A stretch of DNA of 64,000 bases from Thamnidium elegans (GCA_025201345.1 JAIXMG010000002.1:2046001-2110000), one strand, 5' to 3'. Shown: positions 22,992-34,626, counted from the first letter of the stretch. Made by a program: numbers and translations. The notes: generated by a model not told the origin, from the letters alone.

Positions 22992-24700
22992 GGCTTCATA
23001 TTAACTAGACCAAGACATTTAAAATATATTAAAAATATCAGTACGATGTAAAAATAGTCTAAATAAAACGAGGAGTTAGGAGTAATAATGTACTGCAGAA
23101 GGTATAATTTTAGGCATTTTAACGATACTAAACCTTTTTTTATATTTTATATTTAACGCGAATCACTGGGCTTTAAAATGAAACCCTATGTACAGCCCAT
23201 AAATGCTACATACACTACAAAAATAACATTATTTTATACTTTTATATTACGACGAATTTAATTTGAAGCATGTTCTATTAAATAACTATGGTTCTACAAT
23301 GTTTTCCTGATTTTATATAATTTTTTAAAAATAACCGGCGTCAATTTTTTTTTGAAGGTAGCGATTTTCAAAAAATTATTTCTCAAATTCTGGGAGATAA
23401 AAAGAGTCCAAAAAACAAATGATTCGAAATTCAAAAGCCTACACTTTCAAATGGTGCTAACAAGTAAAAAATATTTCGGTCAAAATAACGAAATTAGAGG
23501 TTTTAACCTACAGAAATAGCAATTACAGGATGAGATAAGCGTTAGAAATGAAATTTTAAAATTTTATGTTGCAGAGAAACTAATTTTGAACGTATCATAT
23601 TAAGTAATGGAAACGCTACAGTTTTTTTCTGATCTTAGATAAAGCTTTAGAAATGGTCGGTACGAAAAGGTTAACACTTATTTTTTAACTCCAGCGAATT
23701 ATTAGCAATGATTTTCAAACTTCTACAACTGATGTTATAGAAAAAAAAAAAAATGGAACAGGGTCATTTAAAAATAATTAAAAAAACTAGGGATCTATGC
23801 TTTCGAATAGTGCTCGGTATTAAAAAATATTTAATTAAAAAAAACTAGATCATTTAATATTCAAGTATGTAGCAACTATACTGGGAGAAAAAAGAGTACA
23901 GAAATTTATTTCAAAGTTTTATCTAGCGCAACTAATTTTGAATATCTTACATATTTTTAATAAAACAAAAGTCATCTACAATACTTTATTGATATTATTA
24001 TACGCAAAAAAAAAAAAAAAAAAAAAAAAAAGCAGTGTTTTAACATCGCCAATAAAATCGTATACATCATTTATCATCTAATTACAAACCTTTTTTTTTT
24101 ATCTCTGCTGTTATCTTTTTATGAAGCCCAAAACAAAATAGGAGAGGAAGAGAATATTAAGTTCTACCATGTAAGGCGTAATTTAGATTATCGTAGATAA
24201 ATAAGATTTTAAGGAAGTAAATTTTTACCTAAAGTTAATACCGCGACTAATGGTGCCACTACAACTTCTCTGGTATTCATCTATATTACTCTTGTGATTC
24301 TACTCTGTATTAAGGGGTAAGATTGATGTGACTGGAGAAAAAAAAAAAAAAAAACGCGGGAATATAATTACGCTAACTCTCTTGAAGGTGTATTTCGAAA
24401 CTATTTACAAAAAAAAAAAAAAAAAAAAAAAAGCCCCAAACTACGTGTTGACGAATAAGTGTAATTTATACCGAGGAAAGCAAGGCATGTCTAGTTGTGA
24501 TATATAATTATTAGGTTAAAAAAAGTCTTTTAGCTTGAACTTCTAAAGTTATGCTTGAGCAGCCAATAGAAAACTTTCAGTCTCGTAAATCCTGTAAAAA
24601 AATAAAAAATAAATAAAAAGTGACTCTTTTCTTATTTTTCTTCTTTTTTTTTCTCTCTCTCTTCAGTTCTCACTTCCTTTAAAATAAGCATCCAAATAAA
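22992..24700. other. Intergenic with old duplicated sequence, upstream of kinase gene
   Basis: No protein gene supported. Holds a diverged duplicated segment at 23440-23960 (listed separately) and several A16-A25 tracts (about 24006-24031, 24337-24354, 24412-24432). The last 150 bp, CT-rich just before 24700, are the probable promoter and leader of the LAMMER-type kinase. Confidence 0.5.
23440..23970. repeat. Diverged direct duplication, period about 360 bp
   Basis: Matched word pairs in the same order and spacing: TTTCAAATGGTGCTAAC (23446) with TTTCGAATAGTGCTCGG (23804), the following AAAAAATATTT, and GAGAAACTAATTTTGAACGT (23574) with GCGCAACTAATTTTGAATAT (23936). The two copies are heavily diverged and non-coding. 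Confidence 0.5.
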
Positions 24701-26567
24701 ATGGCGGCAACAAAAGAGGATTGGAAAAAGGATTTCTATAAAAATGGAGTACCTACCGAAGTTATTGTAATTGAAGATACACCACCACCGTCGCAACAGA
24801 TCACGCAAACTACATATACGCATACCAACACCAATTCGATAAGGCGTACTCAACCCACCATACCTAATTTACTAGGTCCCCCAGCTGCCTCTACACGTTC
24901 GAAACGTATAAGAAAAGATACGCCAAAAAATAACCTTCCACCACCTCCACCTCCACCACCTGTGAAAAGAAGAAAAAAAGATGGTATTACAAGAAAAACG
25001 TTTTTCTATAATAATTTAATTTTCCCAAAAAAAAAAAAAAGAAAAGTATACTTAAAAAAAAAGAAAATAGTGACATTATTAAGAAGGCCACCTACTACTG
25101 CAGTTATACCATCACCCGCAGTAAGTAAATAGATACTATGTTTGGATTTATATGTATATTAACGTGACATAAGTCTTGTGATGATAAGGACGGACATTAT
25201 ATTATCAAACCCAATGAATCTTTAACTCCACGCTGTAAGTATAAATGTGCTTATATAATTTTTTTTTATGTAGTAAATGTGATTAATAGGAATATAATAG
25301 ATAAAATGATGAAATTATTGGGGCAAGGCACGTTTGGAAAAGTAGTTGAATGTTATGACAGAGTGAAAAGAACATTTTGTGCTATAAAAATCATTCGAGC
25401 TATACCAAAATACAGAGATGCCAGTAAAATTGAAATAAGAGTTTTGAACACATTAAAAGAACACGACCCTATCAATCTCAAGTAAGTTTCTGTTTATTAT
25501 TATTGTAGCAATAAAAACTGATATTATCTGTTAGTAAATGTATACATTTAATAGAATGGTTTGATTATTGCAACCATATATGCATGGTGTTTGAATTGCT
25601 AGGTCAATCAGTATTTGACTTTTTAAAAGCAAATGAGTTTAGGCCTTTTCCTATTCACCATATTCAACAATTTGCTAAACAATTACTAACCAGTGTTGCA
25701 TGTAAAATATAATTATCTGTCAAAAAAAAACACACACACACACACACAATTCTTCTCATACTTACACCTTTTTTTTTTTTTTTTTTATTTAGTCGTTCAC
25801 GAGTTAAAATTAATTCATACAGATTTAAAACCAGAGAATATATTGCTAGTTGATAGTGAAAGCGCGGAAGCAGTTAATGTAAGTTTAAATAAATATATAA
25901 TTAATATTAAATATAAATTAACGTGAAACAGATAGAAGGCGTGGATCCAAAATCGAGAGTATTACGAAATACGGATATTCGTTTAATTGATTTTGGTTCA
26001 GCTACCTTTGAACAGGATTATCATTCTAACGTGGTTTGTACGCGACATTATAGAGCACCAGAGATTATCCTAGGTTTGGGCTGGTCCTATCCCTGTGACA
26101 TTTGGTCAATTGGCTGTATTCTCGTAGAATTTTTAACAGGCGATGCCTTATTTCAAACGCATGATAATTTGGAGCATTTAGCTATGATGGCTGTCGTATT
26201 AGGAAAGATACCTGCAAAGTTAATTAAAGCTTCTAACTCTGAAGCACAAAAGTTTTTTAAAGATGGAAAATTGAGATACCCTGATGTTGATACCACAAAA
26301 CAAAGTAGAAAATATGTTCGTGCATTAAAGTTACTGAAGGTATTTTTTATTTTTATTCACATTTATTCATAAGCTTATAAAACTCATTTTATATATGTAT
26401 AGTACATTATTGATCCACAAACAAATGCAAAAAATCAATTTTTAGATCTTTTATCAAAAATGTTGGTCTATGATCCATCTCTTCGAATAACTGCAAGAGA
26501 AGCTTTAAGACACCCCTTTTTTATGATGCGTTTCGATGACTTGGGTCGTGAAATAGAAGAACATTAA
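24701..26567 (+). CDS. LKH1: LAMMER/CLK-type dual-specificity protein kinase (Kns1/Lkh1-like)
   Basis: Exons: 24701..25120 (or 24701..24983 plus 25071..25120), 25174..25234, 25301..25481, 25535..25701, 25793..25878, 25932..26339, 26403..26567. The N-terminus is basic and Pro-rich (a P8 run followed by VKRRKKD). The catalytic domain begins after [19 protein letters not shown] with [15 protein letters not shown], then AIKII (catalytic Lys), [11 protein letters not shown] (the CLK-family catalytic loop), [20 protein letters not shown] and the C-lobe. Family knowledge: CLK/LAMMER kinases phosphorylate SR splicing factors and stress regulators. In the segment that names the family the sequence is [14 protein letters not shown], so the usual Glu-Arg after MM is lost. 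An SR-type substrate candidate (SRRM1) is encoded nearby, but the link is only positional. Confidence 0.92.
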
Positions 26568-26688
26568 TTCCCTTTTTAATACATATACATATACATATTC
26601 AACATTATTTTATGTCTAATTTTTTTTTTTTTTTTTCGTACGCATAAAGTAAGATCAAATAAATATACAGTAACTTTATTATTATTAT

Positions 26689-28357
26689 TTATTCATCTAA
26701 TTCACCTAAATGCTGTGCTAGTTCCAAGTTTTTACCATAAAGAAAAAGTACTTCACCTTCGAGTACTTTTACCTTTGCTTCCAAATTATGTATATTATTT
26801 TTATTTGATTTTTCATTGGCATCTAATGCAGACTGTAATTTTTTTACCTTTTGCTGTGCTTCAGTTGATTGTTTGGTATCTTTTTCATGTTGTCGATAAT
26901 AATCTTCTAATTCTGTTTCTAATTCCATTATTTTACCAGATAGTTCGCGTACTTCTCTAGAGATATCAAGCTGAAACGTGTCTGCTTCTTTTTTATAACG
27001 ATTCTTTAAAGATACTTCTACAGCCTCTAAACGAGTATTCAATTCTAATTGCATTTGTTTCTCTTGTTGTGCTCTCATTTGCTCAGCCTGGAGAGAACTC
27101 TTTTCCAATTTAAATCGAATCTTTGCTAGTTCGCCATCACGTTCTGCCAGTGTTCGTCGCAAGGCTTGTTCCATTTCGGTAGATAGTTGCTGACGTTTTT
27201 GTACTTCCATCACCAACGATAATTCTGCTACAGATCTCTCTGCTTTTTTAAGTTGTGCCTTTAAAGATTCTGTCTTGGAAACATAGCTAGCTATTTGATC
27301 CTGATAATCAGCTTCTAATTGATCGGCTAGAGCATCAGATTCACGTAATAAACCTTGCAAAGCTAAAATATCTGCGTCTTCTTCATTTTGTTTTATATCT
27401 TTTAAATCTGTTTCAAAACGCTGCGACTTTTCAAGGTACCTTTCTCGGTCCAATTTAACACTATGTAATTCTTCCATCATATCTTCCATTTCATTACGTA
27501 CTTCATCTAGTAGCTGTTCTATTTCAGTCTTGTCTTGCTGTATTGTCTCGTTAAGTTTGGTTTGTGCTTGTAATTTTAACTTTGTCTTGTTTTCTGAAAG
27601 TGTCACCTTTTGTAATTTTTTTTTGGTCAGTGTGTGTCGTTGGCTCAGTGTTTGAATGTCTTGAACTATCTTTTGATACTTTGCTGTTTCCACGTTTTGA
27701 GGATCTTGTTTGGACTTGTGTTGCGTTGCACTATGAATCCAATCATCAATAATCTGAGTCGAAAATATAATTTGATTTTCCTTTGTCGGTGATACTAGGG
27801 AGTCTTTTTATTTTTTGTTATCATCATTAGTAAACCAATATGTATAAATAATACTTTTATTTATTTATTATTATACCTTGTGTGATGCTTAAATTATGTT
27901 GAGCGACAAGTTGCTTTAATTCATTTAATGTATCTATTACTGGGTCCAGGGAACTATCTGTGCTACAGTAAGACAACGGGTCACTCCTCTTCTTGCTAGT
28001 ATGATTTTTTAAAAAGGTATCTATTTGAAAAGACATGCCTTTAACGATAGTTTCATTTGATTCCCTTTTCGTTTTTATTTGGTCTTCCAAGTATTCAATT
28101 CGTTCATGAGCAGATTTTAATGTGGTATATCTTTGAGGTGGTGGTAGACTTTGTCTGTGTGCAATTTTATTTGTTGTATGATGTGAAGAGAAGGATGAAA
28201 AGGATGAACGTCTAGATGATACACTGGTTGTAGGTGAAGACGTAAATGATAATTCGTCTGCTGAATGATAACCAAAATCAGACGTATGTTGCTTTTTAGG
28301 GCTAGGGTATGAGATATGATGTGTGTATGTATTGATTTCTAATACGTTAGTAGACAT
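26689..28357 (-). CDS. Coiled-coil protein of unknown function
   Basis: Two exons: 26689..27803 and 27877..28357, giving 531 residues. The first 90 residues are Ser/Thr-rich and probably disordered (SPTTSVSSRRSSFSSFSS). A short helix around residue 90 (SAHERIEYLEDQIKTKRES) is followed by a spacer. From about residue 220 to the end there is nearly continuous heptad-pattern Leu/Lys/Glu/Gln sequence, a long coiled coil ending VLFLYGKNLELAQHLGELDE. No enzymatic motif is visible. Likely a cytoskeletal, septal or vesicle scaffold by structure class only; no family name is justified. The tail motif looks conserved-like and could be used to find orthologs. It shares a 143-bp divergent promoter with another small coiled-coil gene. 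Confidence 0.82.
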
Positions 28358-28500
28358 AAGAATAAGAAGGGAGAGAAAAAAGCTGTCATTTTTTTTTCTT
28401 TTTAAAAAAAAAATCGATATTTATATTTGAAAAAAAAAAAAGTTACACAGGTTCGGAAAAACTGATTTCATTATGAAATGGATATTACTGTACAACTGCA

Positions 28501-28879
28501 ATGGCAAAACAAAGTAAATCTTTGAAATCAAATATGGAACATTTACAACGTATAAATAAAGCTTTACAAAATACGTTACAAGAAAAGGAAAGACAAGTGA
28601 GTAAGGATTTTCATAAAAAAGTTTATCGATTTGCGTATACTAAAATTTATGCCTGTAGCTTCAAATGTATTATACATACAGTTGAACAGTAAATATAATA
28701 CTGAGGGAATAAATGAGTTAATTCAGGCACTAAAACACTTGTTGATAGAGATGGAACGTACGAAACAACAAAACAGTATATTGAAAGCGGAAAAAAAAAA
28801 GACAGTTACTGTACAAAGAGAATTCGGTATAGTTGAAAGTGACAAATTTGAAAGAAACGAAGAGAATACCTTGAGTTAA
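28501..28879 (+). CDS. Small coiled-coil protein, unknown function
   Basis: Two exons: 28501..28596 and 28682..28879, joined by an 85-nt GTGAGT...ACAG intron, giving 97 residues. Residues 5-75 are helical with heptad-like Leu/Ile/Met spacing (NMEHLQRINKALQNTLQEKE; ELIQALKHLLIEMERTKQ). The C-terminus is acidic. Size and composition resemble small subunits of coiled-coil complexes (kinetochore, BLOC-type, SNARE regulators), but no specific match can be claimed. The model rests on the frame being open across both exons with consensus splice sites and on the divergent pairing with the 531-residue coiled-coil gene. Confidence 0.55.
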
Positions 28880-29039
28880 ATACACTTTAAAAAGAAAAAA
28901 TAATTTATACAAGTTTATATGATGTCGAATTTCAGAATCTCAATTAAAAAGATCCTAGTTGGGCGGTTTTTAAGACTCTTTTTTTGTGTGAACAAAAAAA
29001 CAATAGTTTTTTATTTTTATTTTTATTTTTTACAACTCA

Positions 29040-30927
29040 ATGTACTATTACCAATTGAAATGTGTACTGTACACACCAAACCCAATACAACTACCGTCAG
29101 ATTTTTTTGACACGTTTCCAAAGATTGATACCGACTCAACTGAATACCTTGCCAATTATAAACATGCTAACAACAAGTCGGATAAAATAAGACGTAGATC
29201 TTCCGTAGCCTTACCAAAAAATACACCTATTAAGAATATACCACCTACGCCTATTAACACCACACAGCATCATTCAAGTCAAGGGTTACAAGATCAAGTC
29301 GATTTTCGTTTTGGGCCGATTGAATTACAAGAAACCAATGTTGTTCATACCAGTAAAAAAAAGAAACGAATGGACGAAAAGACAGTACAGTTAGGGTATG
29401 GACTTTTACACCTATATAAAAGTACGGAACCTGTACCAGAACTACAGGATTCTGATATAGCCGTATCGAAAGATGAAGACCAAGATACCATCATCTGTGT
29501 TTTAGCTGTGCCTTCTTATATGACATATAAAGATTTTACAAACTTTTTAGGTGCAGCTAATGCAAATATTACGCACTATAGATTCATTAGGTAAAAAAAA
29601 AAAAAAAAGGTACAGGCTTTTGTATCACTAACATTTTTTTTTTATAGAGATTATTCGCCCAATAAGTACACCGTATTATTAAAGTTTAAGAATCGACAAT
29701 CTGCTTTTGCTTGTTATCAAAAGTTTAACGGCAGAAGATTTAATATGACAGAGGTAAACAAGTTTAAAAACAATATAATTTTACATCTAAAAAATACTAA
29801 CATACAAAAAAAAACAGCCGGAAATTAGTCATGTTGTATATGTTCAATCCAACACAGTTGAAAGTGTATTAATTCCTGATCAAACCTATCCATATTTAAA
29901 CGAAACTCTTGCGCAAGATTTACTACATAAACAAGCAGTGGCCGAGTTACCGACATGTCCAGTTTGTTTAGAGCGTATGGACTCTAGTATTACAGGATTA
30001 TTAGGCATCCAATGTCATCACGCATCGCAATGTTACTGTTTAAATAAATGGGGAGAAAACAAGTGTCCTGTATGCCAGTACTCTCATAAACCTGTACTAT
30101 CATCCAAGAGCATTGTAAAAGAAGAAGTTGTATACGAATGCTTTGAATGCACATCAACAGAAAGTGTCTGGATTTGCATGATATGTGGACACATTGGATG
30201 CGGAAGATACCAAGAAGCACACGCTTACGACCACTATATGAACACAAATCATTTATACGCGTTAGAAATCGAGACACAGAGAGTATGGGATTATTTAGGC
30301 GATGGATACGTTCATAAATTAATACAAAATACGGTGGATGGAGCTATTGTCGAATTACCGCCCATTCATTTTGCTAGCGGTAGTAATAGTAATAACAATA
30401 ACAACAGTAGAAGCCAACCTGCAAAATTAGACACTATATCAGTAGATTACTCTTACATGCTGACATCTCAATTAGACTCACAGAGAATGTATTATGAAGA
30501 TCAATTGGATAGGCTAACATTACAATTATCTGATTTAACAAATCAATTGAAGACGGTAACAAGTGAAATTAATGACGCTAATACTGAGCAAGCCGTACTA
30601 TTAGAAAAGGGCAAATCATTAGATGTTTCTATTAATGATATTAAAAAGGAAAAAGAAAAGGCTGAAAATAGAGCAAATACGTTTAAAGAAAGATATGAAG
30701 CAATGCAAAAGAATTTGACTGAAGAAAAAGTTGTAAGTTTTTTTTTTTTTTTTTTTTTTACTCTATTATAATTATCTAATTCATTTCACTAGTTGACACA
30801 ATCCCTAATAAGAAACAATGAATTGTTAAAGAAGGATGCGCAAGATAAAGATTCAACTTTAAAAGTGCTAAGTGATCAAGTTAAAGATTTAATGTGCTTT
30901 TTAGAGCAACCCCAACGGAGTTGCTAA
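29040..30927 (+). CDS. ETP1: BRAP/Etp1-like RING plus UBP-type zinc-finger protein
   Basis: Four exons: 29040..29590, 29648..29753, 29818..30732, 30793..30927, 568 residues. Order: disordered N-terminus with KKKKR near residue 105; BRAP2 RRM-like domain (VLAVPSYMTYKDFTNFL, YTVLLKFKNRQSAFACYQKF, HVVYVQSNTVE); RING from about residue 266 (CPVCLERMDSSITGLLGIQC...KWGENKCPVC); UBP zinc finger (CFECTSTESVWICMICGHIG, CGRYQEAHAYDHY); long C-terminal coiled coil. This order is diagnostic of BRAP (human BRAP/IMP) and yeast Etp1. Family knowledge: BRAP is a ubiquitin ligase restraining Ras-MAPK scaffolding; Etp1 acts in ethanol tolerance and protein turnover. The central RING segment reads CHHASQCYC where homologs have C-x-H-x-x-H-x-x-C, so the second His is replaced by Gln. 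Confidence 0.93.
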
Positions 30928-31091
30928 ATCAATAAATTTGGCACCTCGAAAATAAAAACTCTTTAACTCAGCTTATTCGAAGGCGAAATAAGTAAATCGA
31001 AAGTAAACTGTGACGTTGTTCTTTTTTATCTTTTTCTTCTTTTTATTACAAGCTCTCTTTTTTTTTTTTTCAGTAAAGATATACATATATA

Positions 31092-32031
31092 ATGGGTGAT
31101 GCTGGTTTCTTTAAAGTAAAATAATAGACTTGAACTTTTATAATAGCCTAATACTAACACTATATAGGGCACAAGTGCTGACCAAGATAGTAGATTCAGC
31201 AACAAGGAGAAGAAGTTGTTAAAGTCAATGTCTTTTCCTCCTGAATTTGATCAAAAGGTAAATAAAAATATCATGCTATATCCAACTACAAAATAAACTA
31301 AATATTTTTTTTTAGGTTGATATGAAAAAAGTTAATTTAGATGTTATTAAACCTTGGATAAGTAATAGAATAACTGAAATACTTGGGTTAGAAGATGAAG
31401 TAGTTATCGATTACACATGTAGTTTATTAGAAGAAAAGGTTTTATTTTAATACACGCGTATACTTTTTATATATATACATATATATATATTAAACCAGTT
31501 ATATAGGATCAAGATCCAAAGCGAATGCAAATCAACTTGACAGGTTTTTTGGAAAGCAACACAAAAAAATTCATTACAGAACTTTGGACATTATTGCTAA
31601 GTGCGCAAAACTCTGTAGGAGGTATTCCTGCAGTATTTATAGAACAAAAGAAGGAAGAATTACGCAAGAAGAAATTAGAGGAAGATGAAAGAAGATCTCA
31701 ACGCAATTCTGTTATGGATACGATTCGAAAGAAGACAACTGAGGAAGCTAATGATATAAGAGAAGGTAGAACGAGAAGATCTCGCTTTGTAAGTAATAAA
31801 CATGTAAATGGAGGGGAGGGTTATATGGTTTTCTTAATAATAAAGTATTATATCTAGGATGAACCAAGAAATAAAAGTCAAAGCAGATCTCCTCCTCCTC
31901 CACGACGTTATAGATCTCGTTCTCGTTCTCGCTCTCGTGAAGATAGACGTAGTAGACATTATCGCGATGATTATTATAATCATAGAGACCGTGACTCAAG
32001 AAGAAGAAGAAGACGTAGCAGAAGTCCTTAA
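31092..32031 (+). CDS. SRRM1: SRRM1/SRm160-like splicing coactivator (PWI domain)
   Basis: Five exons: 31092..31115, 31168..31257, 31316..31438, 31507..31788, 31858..32031, 230 residues. The N-terminus MGDAGFFKGTSADQDSRFSN is nearly the animal SRm160 start. The PWI domain follows (VDMKKVNLDVIKPWISNRIT, EILGLEDEVVIDY, MQINLTGFL, ELWTLLLSAQ, GIPAVF), then a charged helix (QKKEELRKKKLEEDERR) and a short RS domain (RSRSRSRSREDRRSR). Family knowledge: the PWI domain binds RNA/DNA and SRm160 bridges SR proteins and snRNPs, and associates with the exon junction complex. It is much shorter than animal SRRM1 (about 900 residues), as is usual in fungi. Exon 1 is only 24 nt. The intron after exon 3 uses an unusual GTTTTA donor. 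Confidence 0.94.
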
Positions 32032-32173
32032 CATACTATTTTGTATTTTCAATACACATTTTTTTTTTTTAATAAAATAAAAAAATGCTGTTTTTTTTCT
32101 TAAAAAAAAAAGGGTATTAATTCGGTAAATATTAATGATTATACAGTTAGTCAAGTCGAAATATATATATTTT

Positions 32174-32898
32174 CTAATCTTCATCAATGACCCAAGGCCC
32201 TGATTGTTGCTTCTGAGCCTCTTGTTGGTTTATCATTTCCCTCTTTTCCGCACCCCTTTGGATATATGGCTTCAAGCCCTTATCAAAGTTATAGATACAA
32301 ATACAAGCAAGTGCAGCGGTCCCCTATTATTACCAAAGAAAGTTAATATAACCTAGAAAATTCATTTTATTTCACTTACCACTGCTACAATCATTCCAAC
32401 AATAACTATAAAAGTAAAAATGACAGCATTTATATTAATATTAATATTAATAAGGAGGGTAATATATAAGGGTTTCTTATTTACCAAAGCAAATCCATGT
32501 GTACCAATGGTTATCGAACTCCATAGCATTATCAGCAATAAGAACCAATTGAAACATAACAATCAATTGAAAGATAATAAATATGATCATTTTAATACGA
32601 CTTTCACCAGCAACCTAATAATGGTTTTAGAACAAAAAAATAGCTTGCATTATTCAAACTTACTGCAATACGCCCAAAATAAAGCATCGGTAGCATTAAT
32701 ATAGTAATTACAACGAATACGTATGTAATCCAAGAATTAAATTCTTCGTCTAGAGCGAATTGGATTAAATAAAATACTGAAACTAAGAATTCAATGAAGA
32801 TGTCGATTTTTAATGCTAAAACAAATAACTGTAATGTTCGATACATGCCTATTTTAAAAAAAAAGAAAAATAAGTATTTGGTAATAATAATAATAATA

Positions 32899-32933
<35 letters not shown>

Positions 32934-33661
32934 GTTGTATAGCAATATCAGCACCAATCTTTTTATATATAACCCATCCAAACTCTTTCACTACTTTATA
33001 AGATAAATAAACAAATACAAGTGCATATAATCCAACCATAATCGATAATACAATTTCTACATAAAAAGCTGTTCGGATCGGTGCTGTATTAATTGGTACG
33101 TTGTACTTGTCTCGAATTTCGTTTAATATCTTTAACCATTTTTTGCCGTCAATGACTTCTAATGCTCCAAATACTGCACAAGCTAAATTCATGACAGCTA
33201 ATGCAATTACTTCTGCTGCATTTTGGTATATAGTCTAAAAAAAAAAAAAAAGGGGTAAAGACAAGTGGGGAGTGTCAAATGATTTGTTTACAGGTACATT
33301 TTTTTCTTTCTTACTGCATCAAATGCCATGCCAACAAACCAGCATTGAAAACCGATAAATGCAATATTTTCCCACTTTATACGGCCAAGTCTATTAATTG
33401 CTAAAGCAATGCTATTAGCTTCTGTGACAGTAAGTGGATATCCCGCTACTTCGTCGGACTCGAGACCTTTGTTTACTTGAGCTGTGTTAAAATAAGCAAT
33501 AATCGCTTGCAGTATAATGATTGTGAATCCTTGTAAGCAAGCGGACGTTACATATAACTTTGTCCACTTTGACTGTTTTATCCGCTCAACCTAATATAAT
33601 TAATATAAGCTATTTGTTTATTTATTTATTTCCACATACTATTTTAGCTTTAGTAACCATC
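32174..33661 (-). CDS. Multi-pass membrane protein, possibly UPF0658 family
   Basis: Seven exons: 32174..32323, 32380..32405, 32485..32614, 32664..32848, 32934..33234, 33315..33590, 33641..33661, total 362 residues with all phases agreeing. About eight hydrophobic segments, for example VTSACLQGFTIIILQAIIAY, FIGFQCWFVGMAF, VEIVLSIMVGLYALVFVYL, TYVFVVITILMLPMLYFG and GMIVAVGTAALACICIY. The C-terminal tail is hydrophilic with a final GPWVIDED. The layout resembles fungal UPF0658 Golgi membrane proteins, but that name is a weak inference. Exon 6 is a 26-nt microexon lying inside a membrane segment. The 21-nt first exon (MVTKAKI) is the least certain part; an alternative upstream first exon cannot be excluded. 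Intron 3 contains a 30-nt homopolymer. Confidence 0.75.
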
Positions 33662-33734
33662 AAAAGAAAAAAAACAAAACAAAAAACAAAAAGGAGAGAA
33701 AAGAAAGAAAAGAAAGAAACAAGCTCCTGATCAA

Positions 33735-33766
<32 letters not shown>

Positions 33767-33969
33767 AAAGAAAGGTCCCCTCATTTTTTAATGTAAAACA
33801 ATCAATTTGCACGACATTGAGGCTTGTACCTTTATGTTTTCGTTTTACCATCTGGATCAACGGCAACTTTAAAACACAGTCAACTCGTTTGTTTTTTTTA
33901 CTATTGGTTCAATAGCTTCTTTTTTTTGAAACTTCTGTGTTTATGGTACCTTTAATTTTGCGCGACTCC

Positions 33970-34000
<31 letters not shown>

Positions 34001-34626
34001 GAGATACTTTGCCCAGGATTAAACAGTACACCGATATAGTCGACCTAATGAATTTACCATGCTAAATATTTTTTATCAGAATTAGCAGCAAGTATATTTT
34101 CTTTTCTTCGATACTTATGAAAAAGATGCTGATTCCTAATTCACTTGAGAAAGTAAACTGCATGTCTAATGCTGGGACATGTTCGACACTATAGCAACAA
34201 TAACTCCTTGCATATGCTAGCCTTTTAAAACAATACGTCTTACTTTACTATAGCCGCCTTATATATAGATATATAATTGGAGCAATGCCGGTTTTATAAT
34301 TGATCAAATGGGCAAAATAGCAATAATAAATAGATAGTCTCTACTGCTCGATATGATAAATATACCTATTTAGTAAGTATTTATATAAACAAAAGATATA
34401 CGAATTGTTGGGATATCTTATATTTGCCCAAGTCTGAGTAATATGTTACATTTACCAAATGGTAAAAACAAATTACATAAAAAAAAAAAATTTGACAACA
34501 AAAAAAAGTTTATTTAGTATGATACAAGGAAAAAATGTTAAACTTAATTTTTTTTTTTTTAAAAAAATACTTAAAAACAAGTATACAACAAAAGAAGAGA
34601 AATAATATAAAAAAAGAAAAAAATAT
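33662..34626. other. Intergenic, membrane-protein promoter / GSIII 3' side
   Basis: Non-coding. Contains a long T-then-A tract at about 33737-33769, an A tract of about 29 nt near 33970-33998, and a T13A7-like tract at about 34548-34567 close to the end of the glutamine synthetase gene. No RNA or protein gene was recognised. Confidence 0.5.

Noticed and set aside
33660..33866. Minus-strand 68-codon frame as first exon of the eight-TM protein gene
   Set aside because: Mostly poly-Lys, Leu, Phe and Ser from homopolymers. A short MVKRKHK start with a long intron remains possible but is not better supported than the 21-nt exon used.
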